Positions 60,603 through 64,000 of a stretch of DNA of 64,000 nucleotides are shown piece by piece. The position numbers and the translations under genes were made by a program. Every line of letters starts with the position of its first letter. The first letter of the stretch is position 1. The DNA lies in contig NZ_BQHO01000003.1 in the NCBI RefSeq assembly GCF_021601385.1, positions 1 to 64,000 on the forward strand, written 5' to 3'. Source of the DNA: Pseudomonas parasichuanensis. Its GTDB lineage: Bacteria > Pseudomonadota > Gammaproteobacteria > Pseudomonadales > Pseudomonadaceae. The notes below the pieces were generated by a model. The model searched no databases and was not told where the DNA came from. It saw only the letters and a list, made by a program, of their open reading frames with translations.

Positions 60603-61811
60603 CTAGCCAGGCGGCGCCAGGCGCAGGTCACTGCGCAGGCGCCGCAGCAGCGCTTCGCGGTCCAGCGGCAAGGCCAGGTAGTCGCCCTGGGCGCTTTCGC
60701 AGCCCATCGCCAGCAGGGCCAGGTGCTGTTCGGCACTGGATACCCCGACCACCGTCAGGTGCTGGTCGAGGGCCAGCGCCAGGCCCAGGCAATTCTGCAC
60801 CACCGCAAGGCAGCGGGCCTCGTGGGGCAAGCCGCGAATGAAGCGCTCGGCCAGTTTTATGCGGGTGAAGGGCAACTGGCACAACAGCTGGCTGCCCGCC
60901 TGGTCGCTGCCGAACTCGGCCAGGCTCAGCTCACAACCCAGCGCCCGCAAGCGCAGCAGGTTCTCCAGCTCCACCACGGTGATGTGGTACAGGCTGCGCC
61001 CGGTCAGCTCGAAGCACAGGTGACGCACATCGACCCGCTGCTGGTGCAACAAGCTGCGGATACGCAACACCAGCGAGCGGTCGAGCAGTTGCGGCCCCAA
61101 CAAGCGCAGGGTAATCCGCAACCGGCGCCCCTCGGCCTGCAGCTCGCTGTACAGGGCCAGGCCCTGCTCCAGCAGCAACAGCGCCAGCTCATCGAGCAAA
61201 CCACAACGCTCCACTGCGGGCAGGAAGATCTCCGGCGCCAACACGCCCATCAACGGGTGGTGCCAGAACGGCACCAGGTCGACACCGGTGATGCGCCCGT
61301 CACGCAAGTCGAAACTGGGCAGATAGAACGCCGTGAACTGCCCATCGCGCATGCCGCGGCGCACCCCTTCCTCACCTGGCCATAGCATCACCGGGCGAGA
61401 TGAGGCGCTAATGGCCGGCAGCGGGCTCGGCAGGCACTGGCGCAGCATTTCCACCGACAAGGGCGGGTCCATGTCAGCGATGAAACGCATGCCCAGCCGT
61501 TCCACCAGCTGCTGTACCCCGCGACGCATGCTCGGGCTCAGGCTGCAGGTCAACAGCACCGCAACTGCCAGCCTGGCCTTGCCCAGCCGGTGAAGGAACT
61601 CCAGGGTGTCCATGCTGCCGTCGTCACTGCCGGTCAGGGCGCACACCACCAGATCAACCCGCCCGGCCTGCTGCAGGCACCGCAGGGCCTCATTGGCATC
61701 CTGTGCCTGCAACACCTCGGCGCACCCCAGGAAACCAAAGGTCTTCGCCGCTATCACCCGCTGGAAGCGGTGCTCCTCGACCACCAGCACCCGCAACCCG
61801 TCTACCTCCAT
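60603..61811 (-). CDS. Degenerate REC-EAL response-regulator-like protein
   Basis: Product of about 402 aa. Residues 1-125 have the receiver fold (VLVVEEHRFQRVIAAKTF... VDLVVCALTGSDDG... LLTCSLS), but the phospho-acceptor position is Ala58 and the acidic pair is EE. Residues 150-395 have an EAL-like fold, but EAL reads DLV (GVDLVPFW), the DDFG-type block reads AEFG, and the Lys/Glu active-site motifs are also altered. It therefore should neither be phosphorylated normally nor cleave c-di-GMP. It lies 10 bases after the hybrid kinase stop, the order of RocS1-RocR in P. aeruginosa, where RocR is an active version. Possible ligand binder or decoy. Confidence 0.9.
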   Translation of the reverse strand: MEVDGLRVLVVEEHRFQRVIAAKTFGFLGCAEVLQAQDANEALRCLQQAGRVDLVVCALTGSDDGSMDTLEFLHRLGKARLAVAVLLTCSLSPSMRRGVQQLVERLGMRFIADMDPPLSVEMLRQCLPSPLPAISASSRPVMLWPGEEGVRRGMRDGQFTAFYLPSFDLRDGRITGVDLVPFWHHPLMGVLAPEIFLPAVERCGLLDELALLLLEQGLALYSELQAEGRRLRITLRLLGPQLLDRSLVLRIRSLLHQQRVDVRHLCFELTGRSLYHITVVELENLLRLRALGCELSLAEFGSDQAGSQLLCQLPFTRIKLAERFIRGLPHEARCLAVVQNCLGLALALDQHLTVVGVSSAEQHLALLAMGCESAQGDYLALPLDREALLRRLRSDLRLAPPG

Positions 61812-61821
61812 GTTTCACCCC

Positions 61822-64000
61822 TCACTGCTCAACCTGGCCGACGTGACTGCCACGTGCGGCGCCATTCTGTGTGCTGTAGCGCTGCAACACCCGTTCGAGT
61901 TCACCCAATGCCTGGCAAACGGCCTGCAGTTGCCCGGGCGGCAGCGAACCGCCGGCACAACTGCGCTCGACCTGCTCGCAGGCCTCGATCACCGCACGGG
62001 CACGGATGATCCGCGCCCCGCCCTTGATCCGATGAGCCAGCGCAACCAGTGCAGCCAGGTCCTCGTGTTGACCATGGTCGAGCAGTTGGGCAAGGTCTTT
62101 GCGATTGCTCGCCAGCAGGTCGTTGAGCAGTGCGTGCAGCGCCGGTGGGTCGCCCCCGGTCAGGCGCTCCAGGTTGCTCAGGTCAACGCCGTTGTCCACG
62201 GCGACGGGCGCGTCATCAGTCACCCGCTGCATGCCCACCAGTGCCGAGGCCAGGGCCTTGAGCCCCAACGGCTTGAAATGGCAGGCGTCCATGCCGGCGC
62301 GCTCGCAACGCAGGCGCTCGCCCACCAGCGCATTGGCCGTCAGGCCCAGCACCCGGCAGGCCCGGCGCCCCTGGCGGCGCTCGTGCAGGCGAATCGCCCG
62401 GGCCAGGGTGTAGCCGTCGAGCACGGGCATGTTGCAGTCACTGATCACCACATCGAAATCGCCCTGCAACCACGCGCGCAAGCCCTGGGCGCCATCCTCG
62501 GCGACGCTGGCGCGATGGCCCAGGTAGCCCAGCTGATTGGCCAGCAGCAGGCGATTGGCTGGATAGTCATCGACTACCAGTACCCGCAGGCTCTCACTCT
62601 TGACCGGCAAGGTGTCGGGCGCCTCCTGCGCCGCCATCGCCTCGCGGGCGTCGACCCGCTCGAGGCGCAGTGCCAGGTCGATCCGCGTACCCACGCCCAG
62701 GGTGCTGCGCAGGTGCATGTGCCCGCCCATCAGCTCGCACAAGGTACGGCTGATCGACAGGCCCAGGCCCGCACCACGCCGCGCCGACTGGCGATTGTTG
62801 CTGGCCTGCCAGAACAGCTCGCCGAGCCGTGACAGCTCGGCATCGGGAATGCCGATACCGGTGTCCTCCACCGTCAGCTCGACCGCGATCGTGCCCCCTT
62901 GGGCGATGCTGCGCAGGCTTACCCGCACATTGCCACGGTGAGTGAACTTGATCGCGTTGCTCAGCAGGTTGGCGAGCACCTGCTTGAAGCGCAACGGGTC
63001 GAGCGACACCTCGGCGTCTGCCGGCCCTTCCAGCTCCAGCAGCAACTGCAACCCCTTGCTGCGCGCCTGCTGTTCGAACAGTTGCACCACCTCGGCCACA
63101 TGCTTTTGCAGGCACACCGGCTGCGGTGCCAGCTGCAGGTGGCCGGTTTCGATACGGGTGACGTCGAGGATATCGCCGATCAGCCCGAGCAGGCTGCGCG
63201 CCGAGTCCGAGGCGACTTCGATCGACAGGCGGTCGAGCACCCCCTGCTCGGCCTTGCGCAACGCCAGCTCGAGCATGCCCAGCACGGCATTGAGCGGCGT
63301 GCGTATCTCGTGGCTCATGGTGGCGAGGAAGTGGGTCTTGGCCTGGTTGGCGCTGTCGGCATCGTCCTTGGCGGCCTGCAGTTGCACTTGCAGGTGCTGG
63401 CGCTCGGTGACATCGATCCAGCCGGCAATCACCCCGGCCTGGCCGTCACGCAGGCCGCGGTAAGGCAGCATCCAGTGCGACAGGGTCCGTTGCCGGCCAG
63501 CGGCCAGGCTGACCTGCAGGTCTTCGACCTGCACCCGGCCGCTGGCCAGCACCTCGCGCCAGGCGCCTTGCCAGGCCAATGCCTCGCTCTGGCCCAGGGG
63601 TTGGCCGATGACCGCCGCCTGGCTGACCTGCAAGGCCTGCAGGTAACTGTTGTTGCAGGTCAGCAGGCAGCCGTGCTGGTCGCAGACGTAGATCGGGTGC
63701 GGCGTACCGTCGATCATCACGCGCATGAACGCCAACTGGTCGGCCAGTTCACGTTCGGCCTGCTCGCGCACGCGCACCAACCGGCGCAGGTAGCGGACCC
63801 AGGCCAGCGCCAGCAGCAACGACAGGGCGACGGCGGCAAAACCTTGCAGCACCTGCAACCGATAGCGTTGCCAGAAACTGTCGGCAACGATCACCTCGCT
63901 GCGCCAACGGCGGGCCAACGCGTCCATTTCCTGCGGTGACAGGCTGAGCAGCGCCTTGTTGAGGATCGCCTGCAGCTCCAGCGCGCCCCGTGGGCTGGCG
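61822..64000 (-). CDS. BvgS-type hybrid sensor kinase (N-terminal part cut)
   Basis: The frame runs off the right edge; the ATG at 63927 is internal, as the codons before it read LQAILNKALLSLSPQEMDAL, the end of a periplasmic SBP_bac_3 domain. Then a membrane helix (LQGFAAVALSLLLALAWV), a PAS domain, HisKA with FLATMSHEIRTPLNAVLGM (His codon at 63310-63312), HATPase (LSNAIKF, DTGIGIP, GAGLGLSIS), a receiver with phospho-acceptor Asp in VVISDCNMPVLDG (codon 62437-62439) and an HPt with ALAHRIKGGARI (His codon 62032-62034). A complete four-step phosphorelay, of the RocS1/BvgS class. Followed by the degenerate REC-EAL gene. Confidence 0.95.
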   Translation of the reverse strand, partial: ASPRGALELQAILNKALLSLSPQEMDALARRWRSEVIVADSFWQRYRLQVLQGFAAVALSLLLALAWVRYLRRLVRVREQAERELADQLAFMRVMIDGTPHPIYVCDQHGCLLTCNNSYLQALQVSQAAVIGQPLGQSEALAWQGAWREVLASGRVQVEDLQVSLAAGRQRTLSHWMLPYRGLRDGQAGVIAGWIDVTERQHLQVQLQAAKDDADSANQAKTHFLATMSHEIRTPLNAVLGMLELALRKAEQGVLDRLSIEVASDSARSLLGLIGDILDVTRIETGHLQLAPQPVCLQKHVAEVVQLFEQQARSKGLQLLLELEGPADAEVSLDPLRFKQVLANLLSNAIKFTHRGNVRVSLRSIAQGGTIAVELTVEDTGIGIPDAELSRLGELFWQASNNRQSARRGAGLGLSISRTLCELMGGHMHLRSTLGVGTRIDLALRLERVDAREAMAAQEAPDTLPVKSESLRVLVVDDYPANRLLLANQLGYLGHRASVAEDGAQGLRAWLQGDFDVVISDCNMPVLDGYTLARAIRLHERRQGRRACRVLGLTANALVGERLRCERAGMDACHFKPLGLKALASALVGMQRVTDDAPVAVDNGVDLSNLERLTGGDPPALHALLNDLLASNRKDLAQLLDHGQHEDLAALVALAHRIKGGARIIRARAVIEACEQVERSCAGGSLPPGQLQAVCQALGELERVLQRYSTQNGAARGSHVGQVEQ

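Noticed and set aside
63925-63927. ATG as start of the hybrid kinase
   Set aside because: The frame continues upstream to the window edge with residues typical of the end of a periplasmic sensor domain, so this Met is internal.
1-64000. CRISPR arrays, tRNA/rRNA genes, insertion sequences, integrases
   Set aside because: Looked for on both strands. The repeated short units are REP elements in inverted pairs, not regularly spaced direct repeats, and no transposase or integrase frame was seen.

Overview
The window looks like chromosomal DNA of a Pseudomonas of the P. putida / P. fluorescens type. The supports are high GC with strong G/C third-position use, dozens of REP-type palindromes of the CGGGTAAACCCGCTCCCAC, CGGGCAAGCCCGCTCCCAC and CCGGCAAGCCGGCTCCCAC kinds between genes, and gene neighbourhoods known from this genus: gbuR-gbuA-symporter, fadD1-fadD2-hydrolase-phaJ1, puuA-puuB, azoR with a DMT transporter and a LysR gene. 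I see no rRNA or tRNA gene, CRISPR array, insertion sequence, integrase or prophage.

Layout. 1-7.8 kb: the N-terminal 760 residues of a giant cell-surface adhesin (retention module, a PAAG LapG-type cleavage motif, long repeats) on the minus strand, divergent from its own type I secretion genes (TolC-like, ABC, HlyD-like). 7.8-9.2 kb: small uncharacterised genes, including a two-gene operon with a C-tail-anchored membrane protein and a stop/start-coupled 45-aa/75-aa pair. 9.4-15.9 kb: TapT-like DTW protein, Aer-type aerotaxis receptor, then the guanidinobutyrase cluster (LysR, GbuA, SSS symporter, 42-aa ORF). 16-20.6 kb: LysR/MFS pair, EamA exporter, small proteins, BrnTA toxin-antitoxin. 20.7-27 kb: DEAD-box helicase, YbdG-like MscS channel, EamA exporter, AzoR, LysR. 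26.6-34 kb: hydrolase-PPIase-ABC exporter run, FemAB-like GNAT, Porin_5 porin, FabH-like ketosynthase. 34-38 kb: HrpA. 38-46.8 kb: glutamylpolyamine synthetase and oxidase, FadD1, FadD2, a monoacylglycerol-lipase-like hydrolase and PhaJ1 (polyamine catabolism, then fatty acid activation and supply of (R)-3-hydroxyacyl-CoA). 46.8-50 kb: an ECF42-type sigma factor with SRPBCC, YciI/DGPF and NTF2-like partners, then a GyrI-like protein divergent from an AraC regulator. 50-56.6 kb: LysE exporter, threonine-dehydratase-like enzyme divergent from a MocR regulator, DUF2790, GNAT, peptide deformylase, YihY. 56.8-60.6 kb: CsbD, secreted beta-helix protein, UPF0270, CsrA, SDR, DUF3309. 60.6-64 kb: a REC-EAL protein lacking key residues in both domains, next to a BvgS-type hybrid kinase cut by the window edge.

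Most genes are ordinary core or genus-level genes. The best candidates for something undescribed are: the doubly degenerate REC-EAL protein behind a full phosphorelay kinase; the ECF42 module, whose sigma gene ends inside a REP element; the two-gene membrane-protein operon at 7.8-8.6 kb; the 45/75-aa coupled pair; the csrA leader hairpin holding the Shine-Dalgarno; and the phased MocR repeats that contain the MocR start codons. All functional calls come from reading the sequence and from recalled family knowledge; no database search was run.
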